From NCBI GenBank assembly GCA_030015575.1, contig CM057340.1:754671632-754735631 (forward strand): a DNA stretch of 64,000 nucleotides. The letters are read 5' to 3'. Under the pieces are notes generated by a model. The model did no database searches and had not been told where the DNA came from. It saw only the letters and a list, made by a program, of their open reading frames with translations. Source of the DNA: Agapanthus africanus (taxonomy: Eukaryota > Streptophyta > Magnoliopsida > Asparagales > Amaryllidaceae). Positions within the stretch are counted from its first letter, which is position 1. Each line of letters opens with the position of its first letter. This document shows positions 22,733-34,072 of this stretch, piece after piece. Made by a program: the position numbers and the translations under genes.

Positions 22733-23424
22733 TTAGGCGTAGTATTTCTTCAGGAAGCGACCGTTTATGGGCCTGAAAGGTCTTTCACCGTGCATATCCA
22801 TGAGTAGATAGGCTCCACCCTGGTAGACCTTGTCTATGATATACGGGCCTTCATAGTTCGGCTCGAATTTTCCCCACTTGGCGCGATTGGGGATCATAGG
22901 TCTTTTGACTACTAGTACGAGTTCGCCTTGGCAGAATGTCCTCGGCCTGGTCAATCTTTCATATGAGCGCGTCATCTTTTCTTTATAAGCCTCCAGATTT
23001 TGTTGCGCTATGAGCCAGGTTTCATCAAGGGCATCAAGCTCCTCCAGCCGAAGGTGAGCATTTTCTTCGTCCGTCAGCTCGTAGTGGACTGCTACTCATA
23101 GAGAAGGTAATTCTATTTCAAGGGGGAGTACTGCTTCTGTACCGAAGACTAACGCGTACGGCGTTGTGTTCGTAGCCGTCTTGAACGTAGTTCAATACGC
23201 CTAGAGAGCTTCTTACAGTCTCTCGTGCCAGTCCTTCTTATTTCGGGACACCGACTTCTTTACGATCTTCATCAAGGTCTTGTTGAAAGCCTCAGCTAGA
23301 CCATTAGCTCGGGGATTATAAACCGAGGAATATCTCCAGTCTATGTTGTGTTGTTGCGCGAAGTGGCTGATCTTGTGGCTTCTGTAGGCTGGCCCGTTAT
23401 CGGAGATGATCCGTCGTGGAGTTC
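22733..23424 (-). pseudogene. element A integrase, C-terminal part
   Basis: This is the continuation of the integrase core from 42035 onward, cut off by element B. It begins TPRRIISDNGPAY with the second catalytic Asp (SDNG), then YNPRANGLAEAFNK with the catalytic Glu, then a C-terminal DNA-binding-like domain (LVVKRPMIPNRAKWGKFEPN, and YEGPY), and ends at 22733. In-frame stops are TAA at 23213, TAG at 23201, TGA at 23192 and TGA at 23096. Several fit C-to-T changes of Trp or Arg codons (a G-to-A change on the coding strand for TGG). Integrase inserts the retrotransposon cDNA. This copy is dead for two reasons: stops and the B insertion. Confidence 0.88.
23420..23424. repeat. target-site duplication of element B, left (AGTTC)
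   Basis: AGTTC directly precedes TGTTCCCC and recurs at 42030-42034 after the other LTR. When one copy and element B are set aside, A's integrase frame is continuous across the site, which confirms the insertion point. Confidence 0.95.
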
Positions 23425-24283
23425 TGTTCCCCTCCGAACGGCGGCGCACAAGACTGCGATGTCTTGGCACTGAGATTCGGGGCAGATGCTAATTGGTGCT
23501 ATCCGTCTACCTCTCCGAAGATGCCAAGTTGATTTATGGCACCGTGTATCGGAGGTTTAGACGGATGCGGCCGATGTAGCAGACTTCGTCAGATTCCCCC
23601 TCGCTTGAGGGGTTTTTGATTGTGGGGACGCTCTTCCCTGCAGGCGCAAGCCCCTGCAGTTAATTACGCTACCGCATCGCGGTAACAACTTTCTCCTTCT
23701 CCAGCTGGTCACTTCGTGTCGTGGGTGTTTGTTTTGTTTGTGGTTGCCCGTGGATTGTATACGGAGACCAATTTATGTCATCGCCCGTAGGACGTGGATT
23801 AGTCCAAATCCGTATTTTCTTAGATTTGGTTTTGGGGTTTTGGTTTGAGGATACGTTAGCCATATTTGAGGCTAAGATCAACTCAAACGTTTGTTAAGGA
23901 TACGTTAGTCTAATTTGAGACTAAGATCAACTTAACGGGATCGTTTAGATCCGACAAAAGAGCATTTGGGGGCTCTATTGTTCCAGTTTAGGGACATAGC
24001 GGTTCATTAAATGTATGGCCGTCGGGACCCATCACCTCTCTGACGACGTTGAAGGATTACAACGACAGATGTCATAGGAGTTCAGAGATGTACCCTTGAG
24101 CCAGAGTTGATTAGGGGGTTTATAGTCCAATTTGGGACTAGAGTCTGTTTGAAAGTTTAAGGATACGTTAGCCATTTTTGAGGCTAAGATCAACTTAAAC
24201 GGTTGTTAAGGATATGTTAGTCCAGTTTGGGACTAAGATCGACTTAACGGGATCGTTTAGATCTGACAAAAGAGCAATTGGCT

Positions 24284-24545
24284 CTATTGTTCCAGTTTAG
24301 GGACATAGGGGTCCAATGCCAGTTTAGGGACATGGTGGTCCATTACCAGTTTAGGGACATGGTGGTCCATCGCCAGTTTAGGGACGTGGTGGTCCAATGC
24401 CAGTTTAGGGACATGATGGTCCATTGCCAGTTTAGGGACATGGAGGTCCACCTCCAGTTTAGGGACATGGTGGTCCATTGCCAGTTTAGGGACGTGGTGA
24501 TCCATTGCCAGTTTAGGGACGTGGTGGTCCATTGGTAGTTTAAGG
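24284..24545. repeat. 27-bp tandem array (GGAC-N6-GTCC unit)
   Basis: About nine units of the form CCAGTTTAGGGAC, then ATGGTG or a variant, then GTCCATTG. Each contains GGAC and GTCC arms around a variable 6-base loop. The period is divisible by three, so both strands stay open. Those ORFs are artefacts of the repeat. The copy in the 5' LTR is at 38819-39080. Confidence 0.92.
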
Positions 24546-24978
24546 ACGCATAAGTCCATGGGTTTAAGGACCCCACAGTCCATATGGGCGTGTTTAAGGA
24601 CGCATTAGTCCGTTAGTTTAAGGACGCATAAGTCCGCGGGTTTAAGGACCCACAGTCCGTATCTTGGTTTAAGGACGCATAAGTCCATGAGTTTAAGGAC
24701 CCCACAGTCCGTGCTGATGTGTGGTTGTCGGGACCCGTCACCTCTCTGAAGACATTGAAGGATTACAACGACAAATATCAGAGGAGTTCAGAGATGTACC
24801 CTTGAACCAATGAGTTGGTTGAAAGAGCAGATGTGCTCAGTTCAAGATGATTTGAGGACTTATGGCCAGTTTGGGCTAAGTCCAATTATGTTTGAAATAT
24901 TGGCCCTCTGTTGGTCCATTGAAGGAGAGGCTTTGCCTCTAGAAACTTAGCCAATTGGGCTAAAGCTAGTGTTAAACA

Positions 24979-25820
24979 CTAAAGACCAACAGTGTTGAAC
25001 ACTGGGAATAAGATTAGCAAGTTAGTGTTAAACACTAAAAGATAATCAGTGTTAAACACTGGGAACAGAGTTTTTAAATTAGTGTTAAACACTAAGCAAA
25101 TCAGTGTTAAACACTGCAAATAGAGTTTTCCAAACTAGTGTTAAACACTAAGAAAATCAGTGTTAAACACTGAAGACAAAGTCTTCAGATTAGTGTTAAA
25201 CACTAAGGAGAGAGGGGTCACGTGTGGACACGTGAGAGCGCCCTGATTCCCCTTATTTTATTCTGCAGGTAAGTGTTTAACACTTTAGTTCTGACGGCCA
25301 TCACGTGTGAGCACGTGATGGAAGCCCATGCTCTGTGCGTTATACTGCTCATTAGGGGTTACGTGGTGACACGTGAGGGCGCCCTAAATGTGGAGCCAGA
25401 TCTCCTTTGTTTTATCATCAAATCTGCGAATAAGTGTTAAACACTTTTATTTTTATTTTAGAGCATCACGTGTTGGCACGTGATGGGGGTTTATGCATCG
25501 AATATTACAGCACTTGCTGAGGGGTCACGTGGGGACACGTGAGAGCGCCCAAAGCTTCTTTTGTTTTGCCATTAAGTGTTAAACACTTTCATTTTTATTT
25601 TAGAGCATCACGTGTTGGCACGTGATGGGGATCTGTGCGCCAATTGTTAAAGCATTTGCTGAGGGGTCACGTGATAACACGTGAGAGCGCCCAAAGCTTT
25701 CATTCCCTTTGCTTTTTCTTTCTGCGTTTTGGGAGTCACGTGGGAGCACGTGATGGCATCAAAAAGTGGGGCCAGATCCCCTTTATTTTGTTCTGCAAAC
25801 AAGTGTTAAACACTTTTAAT
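24979..25820. repeat. AGTGTTAAACACT palindrome series
   Basis: About 13 copies of AGTGTTAAACACT. The flanking bases change as pairs: T..A, C..G or A..T, with the T..A and C..G forms alternating through the first nine copies. Homologous series are in the 5' LTR (39503-40350) and in element C (63327-63780). Confidence 0.92.
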
Positions 25821-26045
25821 TTTCATAGCCATCACGTGTGGGCACGTGATGTATAATCATGCCCTGATTTATTAGAACATTTATTAGGGGTCACGTGGTA
25901 ACACGTGAGAGCGCCCAGAATTGTTTCTGCCTTTACTTTTGTTCCATATATAATGAGGGTCACGTGGGAGCACGTGGGGTGATGCTTCAAAGTTCTTTGC
26001 AGGGGATCTTTTCAAGGGTCACGTGGGGGCACGTGACCCTAGTTC
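25218..26045. promoter_or_regulatory. paired CACGTG (G-box) cluster in the B LTR
   Basis: About a dozen inverted pairs of TCACGTG and CACGTGA separated by 4-5 bases. CACGTG is the G-box core bound by plant bZIP and bHLH factors. The outer arms vary in step (CATCACGTG with CACGTGATG, GGGTCACGTG with CACGTGACCC). Whether they act as promoter elements or as structure is not shown by sequence alone. Confidence 0.65.
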
Positions 26046-26069
26046 TTTTCATGAACAGAGATCTTTTAA

Positions 26070-26545
26070 GAATTGAATTCTTTGTAGGGTTAAACCCTAA
26101 TTATGATTTTGGAGGAATTAAATTCCTATCGTGAAAGAATTAAATTCTTATTTAGGATAAAACCTTGATTTCTTTTCAAAGGAATTAAATTCCCAGATCT
26201 GTAAAAGAATTAAATTCTTGATTAGGGTTAAACCCTAGTTTTGTTTTAGGAGAATTGAACTCTCAAAACTCAATTCCCCTTCTAAGTTTAGGATCTGCAT
26301 GGCAGGATCTCGACCCGATGAGAATTAAATTCTTAAGTTATGGGGAGATGTGCTCTGTGCAGATCTTCAACCATAAGAAGAACTAAGTTCTTTTTGTATA
26401 AGAGTTAAACTCTTGGATTTTGAGAATTAAATTCTCTGTTTGAAGTTTATCTTTTTCCATTTTCTTACCTAGGGTTTTCTTTATTGAGAATTAAATTCTC
26501 CTTTCTTTTCTTCCCTCTTGAGAATTAAATTCTCCTCTCTCTGTT
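26070..26545. repeat. GAATTAAATTC-type palindrome series
   Basis: Many inverted repeats around TTAAA or TAA: AGAATTAAATTCT, GGAATTAAATTCC, AGGGTTAAACCCT, AGAGTTAAACTCT, AGAACTAAGTTCT. The same central TTAAA is used by the AGTGTTAAACACT series to the left, so the two series may be one family with different arms. Confidence 0.9.
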
Positions 26546-26934
26546 TTTCTCTCAAAAAAGTAGACCCCCCCTCTCTTCTCTTCTTGGCTCCTATTTATAG
26601 GAGAAGGAAGAGAATCAATTTGTTTAGCAAATCTCTCATTGAGAGATTTGATTTGTATGTTGAGAGATTTGATTTGCATTCATCATTAATCTGGGCCTTT
26701 AGATTGTTAAGTGAATTTTATTCACCATTGGATTTTAAATCCAAAGATATTCTATTTGTTATCTCGGTCAGATTTAGGGGGGAAATCTTTCCAAGTCCAA
26801 GATTTTTTCATAAATTGGTGATTTTTAATCACCCTTGGATTTTTAATCCAACGGTTCCCCATGACCCTTTTCCATTTGGAAAGATTCAGAAACTTTTAGA
26901 ATTTAATTCTATTAAATTATAATGCTTTTAAAGC

Positions 26935-27280
26935 CAGTCACGTGCTGGCACGTGACCTTTGGTCACGTGTGAGCACGTGACCCCCAATTGGGTTCCTTTC
27001 TCAGCCGCTTATTTATGTTTCAGTTTTAACCATCACGTGTCAACACGTGACCATTGGTCACGTGTAAGCACGTGATACCTCGTTGAGGTATTTTCTGACT
27101 TTTAGAATTAAATTCTATTCATTATTTTAGAGGCTTTAAAAGCCCATCACGTGTCTGCACGTGACCCATGGTCACGTGTGAGCACGTGATGCCCCATTGG
27201 GGTCTTTTCTGAGTTTTTATTGTATCTTTTAACTCCTCCAGCGGGTTCTTAAAAGCCCATCACGTGTGGACACGTAATTC
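26935..27280. promoter_or_regulatory. second paired CACGTG cluster
   Basis: Three double pairs of CACGTG, each pair set reading TCACGTG..CACGTGA, separated by short AT-rich spacers. They lie near the end of the LTR that is the start of U3 in the minus-strand reading, where enhancers usually sit. Confidence 0.6.
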
Positions 27281-27494
27281 CTCATAACTTTTGATCCCTG
27301 ATGAATTACAAGGCCCATAATATATCAAATCGAAGGGTTTTTCGAGCCGCTTTCGATACCATCAGAATTTATCTGTTTCTCATTCGGGAGTTTGTCAAAA
27401 AACAGCCCGGAAGATACTGGTTCCCATTTTCTTAAGCGTATCGCCGCCATTTGATACCTTGGGCTCTTTTGCGCAGAAATTTTTGGCGGGAACA

Positions 27495-27510
27495 AATGCC
27501 CCCCACTACT
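27495..27510 (-). other. element B polypurine tract
   Basis: Directly inside the 3' LTR, the minus strand reads AGTAGTGGGGGGCATT. It matches the position and form of the tract in element A and fixes B's orientation. Confidence 0.85.
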
Positions 27511-28560
27511 TTGCCCATGTAAGTATTTACGTGGGTGAAGTAGTGCAAAGTAATGCATAGCGTATGACCAGTTTCGGGTTGGTATATTACTTTCAGAATC
27601 TTGATCTTAGAAGATAACGAGCGGACACAAGCGTCGTCATTTATCATTGACTCAAATCTCGACTCTTAAGAAATATAGTTCCAAACCCTTAACTCCATGA
27701 GCCGCACCCTTCTATCTCTTTATATCTTACTCTTGAGTGAAGTAGTTTATATGCTCATGAGTAGCTTTTCCATTTCAGTGGCATGTAGCTTTGGCGAGTG
27801 TGGCTCATAGATGGTCCATCTTGACCTCTTTGCAGGGCAGTGATGGCTTAGGAGACAGGGTTAGGATCTGCCACCTAAGACTTTTCAACTTTATGAGCCG
27901 TGAGGGTCTCATAAAGACTTTTCTCCCTACGGATCGAGAGGATCTCGTAGGTGTATTTTCTCCTTAGGAGTCGTGAGGATTCTTAAGTGTGTTTTCTCTT
28001 ATAAGTCGTAAGGATCTTATGAGAGAATTTTTCCCTCTTACGAGTCGAGAGGACCCGTAAGCGGTTGTTCCCCTCCTTGTCGAAATTCGACTTCGGAGAG
28101 TGAGACCCGTGGATAGTATGCAAGAGACCATTTTAGGCCGACTTGCAGGATCCCAGTGCTTAGGAAACAGGTTTTTTAATCCCTACTGCCTAAGGCTTTA
28201 TCTCACGAGTCGAGACGAATCGAGAAGTTCTCGCAAAGACATCAATTTCTTCACGAGTCGAAATGAATCGAGCAGATCTCGCAAGAATATCCTAACGTCA
28301 CAGTTAACCTCTGCTCTTTACGACAGAAGTCCGTTAGGGTCTGTGGTACTTAGGGTTTTGGCCGTCGTACCGTCGCATGAGCTGATGTATCCCTCGATAG
28401 GCAATCGTGCTGTTCGAGTAGCCCTGCGACTGCCGTGTCTCTGATCCCTTCGGGGGCTGGACAAGACGTCTTCAAGCAATCCTCCTTGGCAGTTTGACCG
28501 TCGGAAGAGCAAGCGCTAGGAATTTGCCATGCCGCTTTTTACTTGAGGTTAGGCTCATTT
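27511..28560. other. element B 3' UTR, LTR-proximal part
   Basis: No gene is seen. The antisense PMD gene present at this place in element A is absent. From about 27840 the sequence is homologous to 19250-19500 of A, with the GTGAG/GTAAG-loop hairpin series (27880-28070). The short ORF at 28100-28444 has no recognisable domain. Confidence 0.7.
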
Positions 28561-28579
28561 TGGAGAGCCCCGATGAGTC

Positions 28580-30270
28580 ATAACCACTCCGCGCTGGTGT
28601 GGGATGATCTCCGATAGTCTTTCAGGCTTTATATGACTTGCCGTTAAGACCCTGAAGCTGGGAATTTGGCCTTTGCTTCGTTTGCTGGCATTGCGTCCTC
28701 TGTATCGAGACGAATGTCATGGTTGTCTCTAGGTTGCTGATGAACCGTTGAGATTTGGAACTAGGGATTTTGCCGTGGCTCCTTTTGGTGATGTTGCGTC
28801 CGCTGTATCGAGACGAACGTCGAGGTGGTGACCACTCCATGTGGGATGATCTCCGGTGGTCTTTCAGGCTTTATATGACTTGCCGTTAAGACCCTGAAGC
28901 TAGGAATTTGGCCTTCGCTTCATTTGCTGGCATCGCGTCCTCTGTATTGAGATGAATGTCGCGGTTGTCTGTAGGTTGCTGGTGAACCGTCGAGGTTTGG
29001 AACCAGGGATTTTGCCGTGACTCCTTTTGGTGATGTTGCGTCTGCTGTGTCGAGACGAACGTCGAGGTGGTGACCCCTCTGTGCTGGTGCGAGATGATCT
29101 CCAATTGTCTTTGAGGCTTTATATGACTTGCCGTCAAGACCCTGAAGCTAGGAATTTGGCCTTCGCTCATTTGCTGGCATCGCGTCCTCTGTATCGAGAC
29201 GAATGTCATGGTTGTCTCTAGGTTGCTGGTGAACCGTCGAGGTTTGGAACCAGGGATTTTGCCGTGACTCCTTTTGGTGATGTTGCGTCTGCTGTGTCGA
29301 GACGAACGTCGAGGTGGTGACCACTCCGTGCCGGTGCGAGATGATCTTCGATTGTCTTTCCGGTTTTTTATGACTTACCATTAAGACCCTGAAGCTAGGA
29401 ATTTGGCCTTTGCTTCGTTTGCTGGCATCGCGTCCTCTGTATCGAGACGAATGTCATGGTTGTCTCTAGGTTGCTGGTGAACCGTCGAGGTCTGGAACCA
29501 GGGATTTTGCCGTGACTCCTTTAGGTGATGTTGCGTCTGCTGTGTCGAGACGAACGTCGAGGTGGTGATCACTCCATGTTGGTATGAGATGATCTCTGAT
29601 TGTCTTTCCGGTTTTTTATGACTTACCGTTAAGACCCTGGAGCTAGGAATTTGGCCTTCGCTTCGTTTTCTTTGGTGTATCCGGATCCTGTTGGAGGAAG
29701 GATGCCGTAGTGACATCTCGTCTGCTATATCGAGACGAACGTCGAGGTGGTGACCACTCCGCGCTGGTGTGGGATGATCTCCGATTGTCTTTCAGGCTTT
29801 ATATGACTTGCCGTCAAGACCTTGAAGCTAGGAATTTGGCCTTTTGCTTCATTTGCTTTGGCGCGTCCGGATCCTGTTGGAGGAAGGATGCTGTAGTGAC
29901 ATTTCGTCTGCTGTATCGAGACGAATGTCGTGGTGGTGACCACTCCATGTGGGATGATCTCTGTTTGTCTTTCCGGTTTTATATGACTTACCGTCAAGAC
30001 GTTGAAGCTAGGAATTTGGCCTTCGCTTCGTTTGCCTTGTCGCATCCGAATCCTGTTGGGGGAAGAACGCTGGGGTGACATTTCATCTGCTGTATCGAGA
30101 CGAACGTCAAGGTGGTGACCAGTCTGCGCTGGTGTGGGATGATCTCCGATAGTCTTTCAAGCTTTATATGACTTGCCGTCAAGACCCTGAAGCTAGGAAT
30201 TTGGCCTTCGCTTCGTTTGCTGGTATCGCGTCTGCTGTATCGAGACGAATGTTGCGGTGGTGATCACTCC
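28580..30270. repeat. ~246-bp and ~183-bp tandem array
   Basis: The phrase AAGACCCTGAAGCTAGGAAT or a variant starts near 28646, 28888, 29136, 29382, 29631, 29817, 29996 and 30180. The first spacings are about 242-249 bp. The later ones are about 179-187 bp, as a segment containing TTGCTGGTGAACCGTCGAGG is missing. Only two partial copies exist in element A (20800-21010). Confidence 0.88.
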
Positions 30271-30281
30271 ATGTTGGTGTG

Positions 30282-32310
30282 AGGACCAGGATCCGCTCTG
30301 GACATTTCCCACGGGATCGAAGAGTGACGTTGTCCGCGTTCCACGTGATCAGGAATTTTGCTCTAGATGCTTCACACGGGTTCACTGCCGTGCTCGGCGA
30401 GGACTAGGCTCCGCTCTGGATGCTTCACACGGGTTCACTGCCGTGCTCTGCGAGGACCAGGATCCGCTCTGGACGTTTTCCACGGGGTCAAAGAGTGGCG
30501 TTATCCGCGTTCCATGTGACCAGGAATTTTGCACTAGATGCTTCACACGGTTTCACTGCCGTGTTCGGCGAGGACTAGGCTCCGCTCTGGATGCTTCACA
30601 GGGGTTCACTGCCGTGCTCTGCGAGGACCAGGATCCGCTCTGGACGTTTTCCACGGGGTCAAAGAGTGACGTTATCCGCGTTCCACGTGACCAGGAATTT
30701 TTCTCTAGATGCTTCACACGGGTTCACTGCCGCGTTAGGCGAGGACTAGGCTCCGCTCTGGATGCTTCGCACGGGTTCACTGCCGTGCTTTGCGAGGACC
30801 AGGATCCGCTCTGGACGTTTTCCACGGGGTCAAAGAGTGACGTTATCCGCGTTCCACGTGACCAGGAATTTTGCACTAGATGCTTCACACGGTTTCACTG
30901 CCGCGTTAGGCGAGGACTAGGCTCCGCTCTGGATGCTTCACACGGGTTCACTGCCGTGCTCTGCGAGGACCAGGATCCGCTCTGGACGTTTTCCACGGGG
31001 TCAAAAAGTGACGTTATCCGCGTTCCACGTGACCAGGAATTTTGCTCTAGATGCTTCACACGGGTTCACTGCCGTGTTAGGCGAGGACTAGGCTCCGCTC
31101 TGGATGCTTCGCACGGGTTCACTGCCGTGCTCTGCGAGGACCAGGATCCGCTCTGGACGTTTTCCACGGGGTCAAAGAGTGACGTTATCCGCGTTCCACG
31201 TAACCAGGAATTTTGCACTAGATGCTTCACACGGTTTCATTGCCGCGTTAGGCGAGGACTAGGCTCCGCTCTGGATGCTTCACACGGGTTCACTGCCATG
31301 TTCTGCGAAGACCAGGATCTGCTCTGGACGTTTTCCACGGGGTCAAAGAGTGACGTTATCCGCGTTCCACGTGACCAGGAATTTTGCACTAGATGCTTCA
31401 CACGGGTTCACTGCCGCGTTAGGCGAGGACTAGGCTCCGCTCTGGATGCTTCGCACGGGTTCACTGCCGTGTTCTGCGAGGACCAGGATCCGCTCTGGAC
31501 GTTTTCCACGGGGTCAAAGAGTGACGTTATCCGCGTTCCACGTAACCAGGAATTTTGCACTAGATGCTTCACACGGGTTCACTGCCGTGTTCGGCGAGGA
31601 CTAAGCTCCGCTCTGGATGCTTCACACGGGTTCACTGCCGTGCTCTGCGAGGACCAGGATCCGCTCTGGACGTTTTCCACGGGGTCAAAGAGTGACGTTA
31701 TCCGCGCTAGTTAGGCATAGTCCGAATTAGCTCGTCAGTGGTAGAAGCTGGTTCATCGGCTTAAGCCAGTCAATCTATCCCACGTAACCAGGAATTTTGC
31801 ACTAGATGCTTCACACGGGTTTACTGCCGTGTTCGGCGAGGACTAGGCTCCGCTCTGGATGCTTCACACGGGTTCACTGCCGTGCTCTGCGAGGACCAGG
31901 ATCCGCTCTGGACGTTTTCCACGGGGTCAAAGAGTGACATTATCCGCGTTCCACGTAACCAGGAATTTTGCACTAGATGCTTCACACGGGTTCACTGCCG
32001 CGTTAGGCGAGGACTAGGCTCCGCTCTGGATGCTTCGCACGGGTTCACTGCCATGCTCTGCGAGGATCAGGATCCACTCTGGACGTTTTCCACGGGGTCA
32101 AAGAGTGACATTATCCGCGTTCCACGTGACCAGGAATTTTGCACTAGATGCTTCACACGGGTTCACTGCCGCGTTAGGCGAGGACTAGGCTCCGCTCTGG
32201 ATGCTTCGCACGGGTTCACTGCCATGCTCTGCGAGGACCAGGATCCGCTCTGGACGTTTTCCACGGGGTCAAAGAGTGACATTATCCGCATTCCACGTAA
32301 CCAGGAATTT
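30282..32310. repeat. 171-bp tandem array, 12 copies
   Basis: The phrase CGAGGACCAGGATCCGCTCT starts at 30451, 30622, 30793, 30964, 31135 and 31306, exactly 171 bp apart, and continues to about 32231. One ~70-bp foreign segment interrupts it at about 31707-31780. Each unit itself contains two related halves (GAGGACCAGGATCCGC and GAGGACTAGGCTCCGC). Divisibility by three keeps a 485-codon plus-strand ORF open (30257-31714, 57-residue repeats). I take the ORF as a by-product. Confidence 0.92.
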
Positions 32311-32319
32311 TGCTAAATA

Positions 32320-34072
32320 TATCCGCATTTCACGGAATAAAGGTTTGACTCTTGGTGATATGTATATCGCCGAGCCATGGAACTGGGGGTTGCCGCTGTT
32401 CCATTTCGCTTGATGTTGTGTCCGCTGTGACGAGACGAGTGTTGAGATGACCTCTAGGTTGTTTGTGGCCCGTCGAGATTCGGCTTCTTCTTCTAATGAA
32501 ACCTGGGGAGGAGGAGTGCGACTCCTTCTTTGTTTGCGCCCCTGGATTGTATACAGGGATTGATGTAGCATCACCTGTAGGACAGAAATTTCATTTTTAT
32601 TTTATTTCTTTTTCCGCGATGCTCTATCATTTCAGCTTTTATATCGCGAAGGTCGCGATTGCCCTATCATTTCGGCTATTTTTCGCGGTGCCCAATCATT
32701 TCGGCTATTTTTTTTATTTTTTATTTTTACTCGCTGTTTTTTATTGCGAGTTGCCCAATCATTTCGGCTATTTTTCATGCATACATTTTTTTTACTTGCT
32801 GATTTTTATTGCAAGTTGCCCCATCATTTCAGCTATTTCGTATGCACGTATGGCTCGCTATTTTTTTTTTTGAGTGTGGAACTTGGAATCTGGTGCCAAT
32901 CTCAGCATCAGTATCGCTACAACTGGAATATTACCAGGAGCGAATCATCATTTGCCATGACAGGACTTGGAATTTGATACCGGTTTAGGCATCAGCATCG
33001 CTACAACTGGGATATTACCAGGAGCGAATTATCATTTGCCTCTGTCGATGTTGAACAAAGGTGGCTTAGTAAACAGGGTTAGGATCCTGTCGACTAAGGC
33101 TTTTGACTTCGTGAGCCGTAAGGGTCTCACAAAGGTTTTTCTCCCTACAAGTCGTGAGGATCTCGTAGGTGTGTTTTCTCCTTAGAAACCGTGAGGATTC
33201 CTAAGTGTGTTTTCCCCTGTAAGTCGTAAGGATCTTACAAAAGGGTTTTCTCCTTATAAGTCGAGAGGACTTACAAGGGTTGTTCACCATATGGACATAT
33301 CCCCAGTCACAGGTGGGACTTTGTTAGGGAAATGTTTATTCACGCCCGTGGATTGTATACAAGGGCCGGTATTGAGCGGCTTGTAGGGCCAAAAGGTTGT
33401 GGGGGTTGCTTAAGAACAGATTCAGGTCTCTGTAACTTAAGACTTTCAAATCTTATGAGCCGTGAGGGTCCTATAAGAGAGTTCTCCTTACGAGTCGTGA
33501 GGATCTCGCAAGTGTAATTTCTCCTTAGGAATCGTGAGGATCCCTAAGTGTGTTGCTCCCTTGTGAGTCGTAAGGATCTCACGCGGGTGGTTTCTCCTTA
33601 TAAGGTCGAGAGGACCCTATAAGTGTCTTTTAACGAGGTTGCGCCCTTTCGGGTTTTCACAAACACTCGCCGGTAGCCCTGCTGTTTTTACTCACGGAGC
33701 CCTTTCGGGTTTTCATCCGTGCCCATTTTGCTTATGGACATACCGTTTTTTTTTGTTTTTTTGTTTTTTTTTTGTTTTTTTTTTTTTTAACGAGGTCGCG
33801 CCCTTTCGGGTTTTCACGAACACTCGCCGGTAGCCCTGCTGTTTTTACTCACGGAGCCCTTTCGGGTTTTCATCCGTGCCCATTTTGCTTTTGGACATAC
33901 CGTTTTTTTTTTTACACCACGTCAGCCTGAAAATGCTGCGGGTTGGGAGTAGTTTAACGACGTTTCGGTCATTTGCAAGTTTTAGGACATTGCGGTCCAT
34001 CGTTAGTTTCTGGACGTTTCGGTCCGCCGTCGCCGTATTTGAGACGCATCTCTAGTTTACTGACTTTTCGGT
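32320..34072. other. element B 3' UTR, gag-proximal part
   Basis: Homologous to 21000-22700 of element A. It has TTTCGGCTATTT repeats, a GTGAG/GTAAG-loop hairpin series (33110-33620), the doubled CCTTTCGGGTTTTC block (33630-33920), then GGACGTTTCGGTCC-type hairpins up to the gag stop. No gene is seen. Confidence 0.75.

Larger units (their letters stand above)
23425..27494 (-). repeat. element B, 3' LTR (4,070 bp)
   Basis: Ends are TGTTCCCCTCC and TTGGCGGGAACA on the plus strand. In order it holds a ~550-bp head shared with A and C, a GGAC-N6-GTCC hairpin region with a 27-bp tandem array, a series of TTAAA-core palindromes, many paired CACGTG boxes, an AT-rich palindrome region and a second CACGTG cluster. 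The LTR is unusually long for Ty3/gypsy but normal for Ogre-type elements. Confidence 0.95.

Noticed and set aside
23213-23470. minus-strand ORF joining LTR sequence to integrase
   Set aside because: It is a chance fusion of the B LTR end and the broken integrase of A at the insertion point, not a gene.
24284-24545. CRISPR-like regular repeats
   Set aside because: Plant nuclear DNA, no unique spacers of constant length, no cas genes. These are simple tandem repeats and hairpins inside LTRs.
24278-24583. ORFs on both strands of the 27-bp array (also 38813-39118)
   Set aside because: Both strands are open only because the unit is 27 bp. The repeats encode nothing recognisable.
30257-31714. 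485-codon plus-strand ORF in element B
   Set aside because: It is made only of 57-residue repeats from the 171-bp array. A period divisible by three keeps the frame open. There is no domain, and it breaks at the 31707 interruption.
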